NCBI GenBank assembly: GCA_945787655.1
Contig: CALZIJ010000013.1
Location: 1 to 37,797, forward strand
Origin: Nitrospiria bacterium
Lineage (GTDB): Bacteria > Nitrospirota > Nitrospiria > SBBL01 > JAADHI01
DNA length: 37,797 nucleotides
Reading direction: 5' to 3'
Under the pieces are notes generated by a model. The model searched no databases. It had not been told where the DNA came from and was given only the letters and a program-made list of their open reading frames with translations. This document shows, piece by piece, positions 1 through 7,776 of the stretch (position 1 is the first letter of the stretch; the number at the start of each line of letters is the position of its first letter). A program made the position numbers and the translations under genes.

Positions 1-14
1 GAAAGGAGGAGGTC

Positions 15-431
15 ATGAAAAAAACAGTTCTCATAATAGCAGTGCTCTTCATATTTGCTTCATCCATAAGCTGTACACAGTATCATGCCCGGGGAGCGGG
101 GGTCGGAGGAACGCTTGGAGGTGTGGCAGGAGCACTTCTTGACGACTCGAACCGGTGGCGCGGAGGTGTCTGGGGGGCAGCGCTTGGCGCAATCGCCGGG
201 GCCTCACTTACGGAGATTTCCATGCAGGCTTCGAGAGAGTCAGCACAAAATAACAGGCCTGTTGAGTACAGAACAACCGACGGACGCGGCCGGTATCAGG
301 CTTACCCCGTGGACTTTAACGAACAGACAAAGTGCCACAAAGTCCAGGAACGTATATGGGAAGATGAGCGGATGATAAAAAATCAGGTGAAAGAAATCTG
401 TGAGGGAGAGAGGACTGAGCAGAGATATTAA
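15..431 (+). CDS. Glycine-zipper outer-membrane lipoprotein
   Basis: A 138-residue exported lipoprotein. The N-terminus has a Lys-Lys n-region, a hydrophobic core and a lipobox ending SSISC, so Cys20 is the likely lipidated residue. Residues about 27-65 form a glycine zipper (GAGVGGTLGGVAGALL, then GGVWGAALGAIAGASL), the hairpin-forming pattern of the Gly-zipper 2TM / SlyB-like envelope lipoproteins. The rest is polar and charged. The start is fixed by a strong AGGAGG just upstream of the ATG, and a rho-independent hairpin follows the stop. Family function is loosely tied to envelope integrity. Lipoprotein call is firm; role is not known. Confidence 0.85.
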   Translation: MKKTVLIIAVLFIFASSISCTQYHARGAGVGGTLGGVAGALLDDSNRWRGGVWGAALGAIAGASLTEISMQASRESAQNNRPVEYRTTDGRGRYQAYPVDFNEQTKCHKVQERIWEDERMIKNQVKEICEGERTEQRY

Positions 432-453
432 CTTTAACTAAATGTATATGAAC

Positions 454-488
454 AAGGGTACCGCAGGAATGCAGTGCCCTTTTTTTTA
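454..488 (+). terminator. Rho-independent terminator after the lipoprotein gene
   Basis: Stem AAGGGTAC / GTGCCCTT (one G-T pair), continued inward by GCA / TGC around a GGAA loop, followed directly by a run of T. It sits 23 bases after the stop of the upstream gene and ends that transcript. Confidence 0.85.
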
Positions 489-560
489 TTGAATTTTATC
501 AGTGACCCCGCCGTAACGTTTCTCATAATCTCAAAATATTAAATACATATCTAGAAAATA

Positions 561-590
561 TTGAAAAGAGATATATAATGTTAGTATGAT
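561..590 (+). promoter_or_regulatory. Candidate sigma-70-type promoter before the kinase remnant
   Basis: TTGAAA (561-566) and TATGAT (585-590) with an 18-base spacer lie in an AT-rich stretch about 110 bases upstream of the kinase remnant. AT-rich DNA gives such matches by chance, so this is tentative. Confidence 0.3.
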
Positions 591-698
591 GAAATGATTA
601 ATCTTGGTACTCACAAAACCCAGTGGCTTGCAGTCTAATAAAATGCGAGAAGAGATATGCCATTTAAAAACAGACCATTTTAAAAACGGGAATGATTC

Positions 699-1522
699 AT
701 GACGAAATCGCAAAGCCATACCCTTCCGCGGGATCGTAAAAAACGGATCGTCACCGTCGGAAGCGGCACCGTGGAATATGTGCTCAAGTACAGCGGCGAA
801 AAAATAGAACTAGGAAGCAAGCATGCCACGGAATTGACACTGCTTTACGGCGGCAGCGGCGTCAATTACGCCATGCGGCTGCTCACCGCCGGAGACGACG
901 CCCTTCCGATTTTGGCCATCGGGCCATGATGAGCTGGGTCAAAAAATACAACAGGGGCTGTTATCGGCCTGTGAACAGGCGGGCGGCTTGCCCACGGTGG
1001 AGCGCTTTATCCGGGGGACGGAACCGGCGGCGTTCTTTGATCCAAACATCAAAACATCCAGCACAGTCATTCTCGTGCAAGGCACACAGCGGACCATCTT
1101 TACACAAACCCTTCAAAATGGGGAACACTTTATTGGCACCCTTGAACGTCGGATCAAGGATGTCTTTCAAAGCCTTGAGGATCATCCGGACGCCGTGATG
1201 ATCGGGCATTTGCACAGCGACGCCAAGGGTGCAAGCCCGCATCCCGGCGAAAGCACAAAATTCATCATCGATACGTTTAAGGGGAAATCCTCGCTTTTCG
1301 CGAATTTCGGGAACAGTCAGATTGACCTGGGCCTAGATTTTTGGAAGGCCGACTTGCCCCACATCGATCTTTTTCAACTGAACCTCGAGGAAGCCAAACG
1401 TTTTTTTCCACCGGACTTACCAACGCGAAATCTCCGGCGGAGAAAGCCCGCCTGTGGAAATCAAGGATAAAAATTACGCCACAGAAATCATGTCCCTCAT
1501 CGACATCGCCTTTAGCGGATAA
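699..1522 (+). pseudogene. Frameshifted, truncated PfkB-family carbohydrate kinase
   Basis: Three consecutive frames together read as one PfkB/ribokinase-like sugar kinase. Frame A (699-929) gives RIVTVGSGTVEYV and the substrate-side motif YGGSGVNYAMRLL, ending ILAIGP-stop. The next frame takes over at once (928 onward) with DELGQKIQQGLL; reading GGGCCATGAT with one C fewer gives IGHDELG, as in the family. That frame runs to about 1400 (LNLEEAKRFF). At a run of seven T (1401-1407) a second shift by one base restores a frame ending MSLIDIAFSG at 1522. The C-terminal GAGD ATP/anion-hole motif typical of PfkB proteins is not found. A further open stretch to 1611 may be more debris. Two single-base shifts plus the missing C-terminus indicate a pseudogene. 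Indel sequencing errors could explain the shifts but not the missing end. Confidence 0.7.
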
Positions 1523-1937
1523 TGCCCTTTGAGTTGACGTCCGGCGTGTTCGAAACCCTTCAACACTTATTTCATCTCGACACCAACACTGATTTTTATC
1601 ATAAAAAATAATGACTTAGATCATGACGGAAAATTAGACACCTCCTTCAATTCGTGAAACATACGGGTTTACATATTTTCCTGAAAACCTCAAAACCAAC
1701 CCTTAAGAATCCTCTATGCCCATTGATTTTACACCAATATGGCGTGTTTTTCTCGATACCCCGCCCGACGAAAATCTGTACAGTATGACTTTTTGGAAAC
1801 CAAATCCAGCAAGATATCAACACCTCATCCAGCGGCATCAAACATGCACTATCTAGTCACAATGGATGTCATTAAGCATCAAACAGGTTCGCATCATCAT
1901 GAAGATCGAAACGATGCGATAGAAAGGGGGTAGAAAA
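1523..1937. other. Gene-poor 415-bp interval
   Basis: No convincing gene, RNA or repeat is visible. Short open frames here have no recognisable protein features. It separates the decayed kinase from the PEP-CTERM gene and must hold that gene's promoter, but I see no clear -35/-10 pair. Confidence 0.5.
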
Positions 1938-2789
1938 ATGAAAAAATTATCGATTACCCTGGTTATTTTCAGCATGATCATGGTGTGGGGAAGCCGCGCC
2001 GATGCCGTCCCGGTGTCGTGTTTTGTCTGCGGCAGCACCTTTTTGTCCGGGCCCGCCGTCGACGGCACGGTGAGTTATGCAGTCATTTCAGGTCAGGACT
2101 TTCTCAATGAACGCGGACATCACGGCATCGGGTTTTTCGGAGCGGTGCCTTCAGGCACCTTGGGCCCTATCATCAATCCCGCGCCCACGGATTTTGTCTA
2201 TCTTTATCAGCTGTTAAATGACGGGACAAACAGCAACCAAATCTCTTCGTGGACCATCGGCGGCACCCTCGTGGGTAGTAATTCTCCGGGCGTGATTACT
2301 GCGGGGGGACGGCTTGAATCCACCTTGTTTGTCGATCCCGGAGTCGGCCTTGTTTCAGGAGGAACCGCGGGCGCGACCACCGGATTATCAGGGGCATCAG
2401 GGCAAGTGGATTTCATGAACGGGCTTGGCGGAGCGGTACCCACAAATCCCATCCTGCCCTGGGGGCCTTGCTTGGGCAGCGGCGCCAGCGGCGTCGATTG
2501 TTCCGACGGACAAGCGGATCTGCTGCCGTCATCGGTCCGGGTCACTAACTGGACGGAAGACCCGTCGGGATCGCTTTTGTCCGCGTCGTGGTCCAGCAGT
2601 GTCGTCTGGTTTTCCAGTGCTCTGGGTCCAGGATTGGGCTTTACATCCATCCAGGACGGCGGGACCGCGATCACCGGATTCGTTCCCGTTCCCACTCCGG
2701 AACCCGCAACACTGATTCTCTTTGGTTCGGGTCTCGTCGGGCTTTTTGCCTGGCGCTGGCGCAGCAAAAAAACCAATAATGTTTCATAA
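1938..2789 (+). CDS. PEP-CTERM sorting-domain exported protein
   Basis: A 283-residue surface/secreted protein. It has a Sec signal peptide (MKKLSITLVIFSMIMVWG, cleavage near SRADA) and a Gly/Ser/Thr-rich, low-charge body. The C-terminal sorting tail has the canonical order: PTPEPATL, a hydrophobic helix (ILFGSGLVGLFAW), then a basic end (RWRSKK). In known systems exosortase (EpsH/XrtA) recognises this tail and processes the protein for export, often with exopolysaccharide. The body contains scattered Cys residues (FVCG, PCLG, VDCSDG) that could form disulfides. Start is supported by AAAGGGGG upstream. No exosortase or PEP-CTERM regulator is in the window, so the partner is elsewhere. The body matches no fold I recognise. 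Confidence 0.9.
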   Translation: MKKLSITLVIFSMIMVWGSRADAVPVSCFVCGSTFLSGPAVDGTVSYAVISGQDFLNERGHHGIGFFGAVPSGTLGPIINPAPTDFVYLYQLLNDGTNSNQISSWTIGGTLVGSNSPGVITAGGRLESTLFVDPGVGLVSGGTAGATTGLSGASGQVDFMNGLGGAVPTNPILPWGPCLGSGASGVDCSDGQADLLPSSVRVTNWTEDPSGSLLSASWSSSVVWFSSALGPGLGFTSIQDGGTAITGFVPVPTPEPATLILFGSGLVGLFAWRWRSKKTNNVS

Positions 2790-2812
2790 CAGGAGTAGTG
2801 TTCCAGGCATTC

Positions 2813-2865
2813 AAGATCCCGGCTTCACCCCGATGATCAAGGTCTGAGGTGAAACCGGGATCTTT
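2813..2865 (+). terminator. Long hairpin downstream of the PEP-CTERM gene
   Basis: AAGATCCCGG(C)TTCAC at 2813-2828 pairs with GTGAAACCGGGATCTT at 2849-2864: about 15 base pairs with a single mismatch/bulge. The following tract (TCTTTCATAATT) is only moderately T-rich. It may terminate on the plus strand and also block transcription arriving from the convergent operon. Confidence 0.6.
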
Positions 2866-2902
2866 CATAATTAATCAGCTCCGCCCAGGTATTCATGTTT
2901 CA

Positions 2903-2928
2903 CCCCTCAAACGAGGGGGCTTATTTTT
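2903..2928 (+). terminator. Rho-independent terminator hairpin
   Basis: Perfect CCCCTC / GAGGGG stem with an AAAC loop, followed by GCTTATTTTT on the plus strand. With the hairpin at 2813-2865 it makes a double barrier between the PEP-CTERM gene and the convergent peptidase gene. Confidence 0.6.
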
Positions 2929-2937
2929 CCGGCCCAT

Positions 2938-3831
2938 TCAACAATCTCCCGGCACGCAGACGACCTTGCCTTCTTGAAGCACAACGAAGGGCATGCCGGG
3001 CGTGGTGTGGGCCACGGCCCAGGCTGCGCCGGTGGCGGCGATCCAGCCGTATTGCCGTTTTCGCCGCCGGGCCTCGGCATAGGTTTTTCTGCATGCAGCG
3101 TGCAGGGTGAGGCCGTCGCGGACGCGGGTTTCGATGCGCGCGGCCACGGCATCATCCACGATTTCCTCGCCGATGCCGGTTGCGGCAATCGCGGCGAAAC
3201 GGGAGGCATAGTTGCCTGCGACCGTGGCCGTATCACTCACGCGGCCGGGGAACTCAAAGCCCCGCCCGCCGGTGCTCGATGCCGCGATAAGCCCGCCGTT
3301 TTTCGAGCGGATAACGCAACCCACCGTATCCACGCCGTCGATCGTGTAATCATACGCGCCCAAGGTTTTCAGCCATTGCCGGCTGCGTTTTTCCGTGAGG
3401 TTCCCATGAACCGGCAGTTTCATTTCCCGCGCCAGCAACTCTACTCCCGGCTGGGTCAAGACCCGCGCCCGACGCTTTTGCAACCCTTGGGCGAGACGGG
3501 AGGGATGGGCGACGTAGGGCACGGACATGACACCTGAAAACCGCTGGGCGCGGCCGTCCATCACGGATGCCGACAGGCGCGCCACGCCGTCACTTTGCAG
3601 GGCGCTGCCGACGCCCGCATTAAAGAGCGGCTCCAATTCCAATTGTTCAAGACACAGTGCGGCGGCGCGGCCAAGCGGCATGCCCTCGGCGAGCGACTTT
3701 GAAACCTGCCGCCCAATCTTCAGCAATGCCGTCTGCGCCGCTTGAAACGCGTTTTTTTTAGGGTCTTGCGGCCCGGCTCCGCCGTGAAGCATGAGCAGTG
3801 TGCCCGCATGTTCACCGTATATTGCTTGCAT
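2938..3831 (-). CDS. iaaA: Isoaspartyl peptidase / L-asparaginase (Ntn-hydrolase)
   Basis: A 297-residue plant-type asparaginase of the N-terminal-nucleophile family, which hydrolyses isoaspartyl dipeptides and asparagine. Visible motifs are LHGGAGPQ (15-22), FNAGVGSALQSDG (70-82), and the autoproteolysis/nucleophile site GVDTVGCV with Thr169 as the new N-terminus of the beta subunit after self-cleavage. Substrate-loop motif PGRVSDTATVAGNYAS follows at 195-210. Length fits the family. It starts 26 bases after the uvrC stop, behind a good AGAGGAG site, so the two form an operon. A damage-handling theme (DNA repair plus repair or turnover of damaged proteins) is possible but inferential. Confidence 0.9.
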   Translation of the reverse strand: MQAIYGEHAGTLLMLHGGAGPQDPKKNAFQAAQTALLKIGRQVSKSLAEGMPLGRAAALCLEQLELEPLFNAGVGSALQSDGVARLSASVMDGRAQRFSGVMSVPYVAHPSRLAQGLQKRRARVLTQPGVELLAREMKLPVHGNLTEKRSRQWLKTLGAYDYTIDGVDTVGCVIRSKNGGLIAASSTGGRGFEFPGRVSDTATVAGNYASRFAAIAATGIGEEIVDDAVAARIETRVRDGLTLHAACRKTYAEARRRKRQYGWIAATGAAWAVAHTTPGMPFVVLQEGKVVCVPGDC

Positions 3832-3857
3832 TGTCTCCTCTTAAAATGACATGCCGC

Positions 3858-5684
3858 TTACGACACCGTCTCCCGCAAGGCCTCAAAAACGGCTCTCGCG
3901 GTTTTTGCATTCATCGACGGGGCGGCTTCCAATTGCGCCAAAGTGGCTTCGCGGATGTTTTTGAGACTGCCGAAGTGTTTCAAAAGCGCGCGCCGCCGTA
4001 CCGGCCCGACGCCTTCCACCTGTTGCAACGGGGTCGCGGTCATGGCCTTGCTGCGCACCTTGCGATGATACGACACGGCGAAGCGGTGCGCCTCGTCCCG
4101 CACCCTCATGAGCAAGTGCGTCGCCGGTGCGCCGATGGGCAGCACAAAGGGTTCGGGGAGGTTGGGGAAAAAGATGCGCTCATCCCGCTCGCCCCGTTCC
4201 TTTGCAAGCCCGACCAGGTCAATGGACGACAAACCGTGCTCCGCCAAAACAGGCTGCACGGCGGAGAGCTGGCCCTTGCCGCCGTCAATTAAAATCAAAT
4301 CCGGCAAAGGCGTTTCCCTCCGTATATCCGCGCCTTCCCTGATTCGGAACCGGCGGGACAGCACTTCGGCCATCATCCCAAAATCATTCGCCCCTTCAAT
4401 GGTTTTGATTTTAAATTGCCGGTAGTCCGACTTCTTCGCCGCGCCGTTTTCAAACACGACCATCGACCCGACGGCGCTCGTCCCCATGATATTTGAAATA
4501 TCATAGCCTTCAATCCGAACCGGCAATTGACGCAGCTTCAAAAGCGCTTGAAGCTGACGCAACTCGGCTTCGCCCCCGGCGCGCGCCTGTTTTTGACCTG
4601 AAAGCCCGTTTTCCGCATTTTCCCCCGCCAAACGAATGAGGTCTTTTTTCTTTCCGCGCCGGGGAAAAAGCAAGCGCACCGGCCCGCCACGCCGGCTCGA
4701 AAGCCAGGTTTGTAACAGTTCGTCTTCTTTCAATGCAAAGGGGAGCAATACCTCACGCGGGACAGGCATGTCCTTGTGGTAAAACTGCTGGATAAATCCG
4801 GTGCAGAGCGCCTCGTCGGGGATCATCGCAACCTGTTCAAAAAAGAAATCCTTCCGTCCAATGACCTTGCCGCCGCGCACAAAAATGACATGAATCTCCG
4901 CAGTGCCAGCGTCCCTCGCCAGCCCGATCACATCCTGATCTTCAAGTGTAGAAGAGGTAATGCGCTGCCGTTCCAGGGCCCGTTCCACACGCTGGATTTG
5001 GTCCCGAAGCCGGGCCGCCGATTCAAAATCCAGTTCCCCCGCCCGTTGCTGCATTTGCGTTTTCAGATTTTTGACCAGCGCCTTGTCCTTGCCCTCCAAA
5101 AAAAGAATCACCTGCTCGATCATCTCCCGGTATTCGGCCTGGCTTTGATTGCCGGTGCAGGGCGCGAGACAGCGTTTGATTTCAAATTCGATGCAGGGCC
5201 GGTCGAGTTTTCCGTCAATTTCGATCGTGCAGTTGGGGATGGGAAAGATACGCCGCAGCAGGCCGACAATTTCCTTTAATCCCCCGCCCGGCACGTATGG
5301 CCCGAAATAGCGCGCGCCGTCCTGTTTCACTTTTCGGACTTTTTCAAGCCGGGGGTAGTTTTCCAACACAGGCAGCCGCAGCAAGGGATAATTTTTATCG
5401 TCCCGCAATGTGACGTTGTACTTGGGGCGATGGCGTTTGATAAGGTTGTTTTCAAGTATCAAGGCTTCCAGTTCCGAGCCGGTAACGATGGTTTCAAGAT
5501 CCACAATCCGCGAAATCATCGACTCGATCTTCGGCGTCACGCCCCGCCCGGACTGAAAATAACTCCGCACCCGGTTCAACAAAACCTTCGCCTTGCCGAC
5601 ATAAAGCACCTCTCCCCGCTTCCCTTTCATGAGGTAGACGCCGGGCGATTTGGGCAGGGTTTCGAGTTTTTCTTTCAGATTCAT
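3858..5684 (-). CDS. uvrC: Excinuclease ABC subunit C
   Basis: UvrC makes both incisions around a lesion held by UvrB in nucleotide excision repair. The 608 residues show the full order: GIY-YIG nuclease near the N-terminus (SPGVYLMKG ... VLYVGKAK) for the 3' cut; a Cys-containing middle (CIEFEIKRCLAPCTG); the UVR domain that contacts UvrB (ELDFESAARLRDQIQ, about 215-235); an RNase-H-like endonuclease for the 5' cut (RIEGYDISNIMG, LPDLILIDGGKGQL, GLAKERGERDE); and a C-terminal helix-hairpin-helix pair (VEGVGPVRRRALLKHFGS). Length is normal. The upstream region lacks a strong ribosome site; the start was chosen because the family motif begins at residue 13. Confidence 0.97.
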   Translation of the reverse strand: MNLKEKLETLPKSPGVYLMKGKRGEVLYVGKAKVLLNRVRSYFQSGRGVTPKIESMISRIVDLETIVTGSELEALILENNLIKRHRPKYNVTLRDDKNYPLLRLPVLENYPRLEKVRKVKQDGARYFGPYVPGGGLKEIVGLLRRIFPIPNCTIEIDGKLDRPCIEFEIKRCLAPCTGNQSQAEYREMIEQVILFLEGKDKALVKNLKTQMQQRAGELDFESAARLRDQIQRVERALERQRITSSTLEDQDVIGLARDAGTAEIHVIFVRGGKVIGRKDFFFEQVAMIPDEALCTGFIQQFYHKDMPVPREVLLPFALKEDELLQTWLSSRRGGPVRLLFPRRGKKKDLIRLAGENAENGLSGQKQARAGGEAELRQLQALLKLRQLPVRIEGYDISNIMGTSAVGSMVVFENGAAKKSDYRQFKIKTIEGANDFGMMAEVLSRRFRIREGADIRRETPLPDLILIDGGKGQLSAVQPVLAEHGLSSIDLVGLAKERGERDERIFFPNLPEPFVLPIGAPATHLLMRVRDEAHRFAVSYHRKVRSKAMTATPLQQVEGVGPVRRRALLKHFGSLKNIREATLAQLEAAPSMNAKTARAVFEALRETVS

Positions 5685-5968
5685 TTTACGTGTTCATTTT
5701 CATTCGGATTTATCAAAAATCTCTTCATCAACAGTACGCCATTATACACCGCTTTGACCTTACGATTAAGTCCGTTGATTTCTATTTCATAACACTTTAG
5801 GATGGGAAAAAACAGACATTAACCTCACTGCCCCGCTTGCGATCAATGAAATCTTTTGTTTGATAGAAGTTTTGTCGTGAGGGTCAATCAAGAGAAAAAT
5901 GCTTTATTTCGCTAAGTATTATCTGACAAAAATTTGATATTCACTGATTATATTTTCAAGGAAGCGCT

Positions 5969-6934
5969 ATGGCACAATGGTTATTAAATCGGCTCTTTGA
6001 CGCGAAAGATCCGCCGAAGCCCACCTTTGCGTTTCAAGGAACTATAAACTGGATGAGAGCGTTAGCTGAAATTGTTAACAGCGACGAGTTTAATGATGAG
6101 AAAATAAATGCTGTATACGGCAAAGTACAAAGGCGACCAGAAAATGCAACAGCTGATACGTTAGTTTTTGAGAATATGCTTATGGCCTATCATAACTTAG
6201 CTTCGTTACACTCGTTAGCTAAAGAGATCTCACATAAATATGATATCTGTCGGTCTGCCATAATATCTTGGTATTACGCTACTTATTTTTCTGCTAGTGC
6301 TATGGTCGCAGCATCTTCTGGGTCAAAACAAGAGACGCACGCGGCTACAGCGAAAGTCTGGCATTCTGATTTTGCCGAAAAAGGACTCTTGGTATATCCA
6401 TTCAATCTCTACTTATCAACTCTAGTGCAGAAGGAAGTTGACTCTCAAGTAACTAATTATCGTGGCAAAAACTCCTTTGACTTAAATGTTTACGCTAGTG
6501 ATACAGAAGAAGCCAAAGGGGCATGCCTTAGTTATTTAAAAGGAACAGCGAAATACAAAAAGTGTGAAGTTGAAGAACGAATTAAGACTTCCAGTCAATT
6601 CAATAAGATTGGGGTGGTTAACTTCAGGACAAAGGCAGCACGTGATTTACGTGACAACGAATTAAAGAAGGGACAAGTTAATTTCCTCTTCCAAGCATTT
6701 CGGTACCGAGGAAAAGCCAACTATAGAGACTCTGTTTTTTTGTCTTATGGAACTAACTATGAAGAGAAAATAGACTCATTCATCCAAGACCTACGTAATG
6801 TAACTGAAGCATTTATTCGAATGGCTTCCTTTTACTGTAAGAAAAGAGTAGCCAAAGGTGATTGGGATTTGTTTGTAGAAGACTTAGAAGAAAATACACG
6901 GTTATCGCTACCCGTGAGTACGATAAAAATATAA
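5969..6934 (+). CDS. Uncharacterised HEPN-like protein carried on an integron-type cassette
   Basis: I do not recognise a named family. The 321-residue protein is soluble, without signal peptide or membrane helix. Residues 95-112 (CRSAIISWYYATYFSASA) resemble the SRAYYAxFHAA helix of HEPN-fold proteins, found in many toxin, antiphage and nucleotide-binding systems, but a clear RxxxxH RNase motif is not evident. Codon use is AT-richer than the neighbours. Its TAA stop lies inside the R'' box of an attC site (6929-6985), the normal arrangement for a mobile gene cassette. AAGGAAG upstream supports the start. Cassette origin is well supported; HEPN assignment is tentative and function unknown. 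Confidence 0.6.
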   Translation: MAQWLLNRLFDAKDPPKPTFAFQGTINWMRALAEIVNSDEFNDEKINAVYGKVQRRPENATADTLVFENMLMAYHNLASLHSLAKEISHKYDICRSAIISWYYATYFSASAMVAASSGSKQETHAATAKVWHSDFAEKGLLVYPFNLYLSTLVQKEVDSQVTNYRGKNSFDLNVYASDTEEAKGACLSYLKGTAKYKKCEVEERIKTSSQFNKIGVVNFRTKAARDLRDNELKKGQVNFLFQAFRYRGKANYRDSVFLSYGTNYEEKIDSFIQDLRNVTEAFIRMASFYCKKRVAKGDWDLFVEDLEENTRLSLPVSTIKI

Positions 6935-6985
6935 CAAGACACTGCAGCTCTGCACTTCAATTTCCCGCTGAGTTGGACGTTAGGC
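6929..6985 (+). repeat. Integron attC recombination site (57 bp)
   Basis: All parts of an attC fold are present. R' is GTTAGGC (6979-6985), matching GTTRRRY. R'' is ATATAAC (6929-6935), one mismatch from RYYYAAC. L'' is ACTGCAGC (6941-6948) and pairs with L' GCTGAGT (6967-6973) except for one extra G, the expected extrahelical base. Both unpaired spacers are exactly 5 bases (6936-6940 and 6974-6978), and the terminal loop is 18 bases. Total length is 57 bp, at the short end of known sites. It overlaps the stop of the upstream gene and precedes the GNAT gene, as between two cassettes. No integrase gene is in the window. Confidence 0.8.
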
Positions 6986-6995
6986 ATATTTTGAT

Positions 6996-7706
6996 ATGAA
7001 CACAATTGAATACGCCAATTTCAAGCACGTAAATCCGGAAGACTTTTTTCAGGTTCTAAATGAACAACCGTTGAGAAAGCCCCTGATGGATCATGTGCAG
7101 TTTGATTCTGTCAGCATCAAAAAATGGATGGATGGGAAGATTCAAGCAGAATCTATCCCTGGCTGCCGTGTTCGAGCTGTATTGATAGATGGCGTACTCG
7201 CAGGCTGGTGCGGCATTCAGCCGTACGACAATGGGTTTGAAATCGCAATTATCATCTCCAAGCCATTTCGGGGTTTTGGTATCTCGCTATTCAAAACCCT
7301 GATGCGCTGGGCCAAGGAATTCGGACATACAGAAATCATGTTCCACTTGCTTGAAACTCGCCCGGAGTACAGGTTTTTGAAAAGAAAGGCTTCTAAAGTT
7401 CAAAAAACCACACTCTTGGGCCGAAGCTTTACGACATATGTTATATCCGTAGTTGAGTGGAACAAACAGGGTAATGCTCAGGTAATCGTTATCTTCTCAG
7501 GGCTGCCGAATCTGAGTTCACCCTTGCGGGATGTAGAAACGTTTCGCTTCAGCTGGCACGAAATAACGACGCAGCCCGGGGATTCTATCACCGTCACGCA
7601 TACCATGAAAGATCGGATTATGAACTCCTCGACAAGATACTGCATAACGGCGAACAACCAAATGTATAATAAAAATATGAGGCCTTGTTTTCTTGCTTTA
7701 CGCTGA
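6996..7706 (+). CDS. GNAT-family N-acetyltransferase with an aberrant C-terminal run-on
   Basis: Residues 1 to about 157 form a complete GNAT domain: a beta-strand with VLAGWCGIQPYD, the acetyl-CoA-binding motif A (SKPFRGFGISLFKTLMRW, about residues 88-105), then motif B around YRFLKRK and a final strand FTTYVISVVEW. GNAT genes are among the commonest integron cassette passengers, which fits the attC directly upstream. No ribosome site is seen, common in cassettes. After about position 7475 the frame encodes low-complexity, non-family sequence up to 7706, while another frame encodes the tail of a different GNAT. The gene's original 3' end was therefore probably lost in a recombination, leaving a run-on tail of about 75 residues. 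Substrate unknown. Confidence 0.75.
   Translation: MNTIEYANFKHVNPEDFFQVLNEQPLRKPLMDHVQFDSVSIKKWMDGKIQAESIPGCRVRAVLIDGVLAGWCGIQPYDNGFEIAIIISKPFRGFGISLFKTLMRWAKEFGHTEIMFHLLETRPEYRFLKRKASKVQKTTLLGRSFTTYVISVVEWNKQGNAQVIVIFSGLPNLSSPLRDVETFRFSWHEITTQPGDSITVTHTMKDRIMNSSTRYCITANNQMYNKNMRPCFLALR
7475..7669 (+). pseudogene. C-terminal remnant of a second GNAT acetyltransferase
   Basis: This frame, different from that of the overlapping GNAT gene, opens after a TAA and reads NRYLLRAAES, LAGCRNVSLQLARNNDAA, RGFYHRHAYHERSDYELLDK and ends at a TAA. This is the classic GNAT C-terminal half: the end of motif A, then the strand with xLxVxxxNxxA, then FYxxxGF and a terminal strand. The start of motif A and everything before it are absent, so it is a fragment of a separate acetyltransferase joined out of frame to the first. 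It has no start of its own and is presumably not expressed as such. Confidence 0.7.
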
Positions 7707-7776
7707 CTTATCCAGCTTAACTGTGCATCACAACGAAAACCATCATCCCGATACAGGAAATGCGAAGAGTCCGGTC

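Noticed and set aside
1530-1546. Resemblance to the attC right arm (TGAGTTGACGTCCGGCG against TGAGTTGGACGTTAGGC)
   Set aside because: The essential GTT of R' is missing (GTCCGGC) and no matching left arm lies upstream, so it is not a functional attC.
7711-7717. GCTTAAC as a possible R'' box of a second attC after the GNAT gene
   Set aside because: No GTTRRRY box or paired L boxes occur at a suitable distance downstream.
7693-7776. Earlier ATG for the ankyrin protein
   Set aside because: It would bury the signal peptide behind 28 polar residues and overlap the preceding frame.
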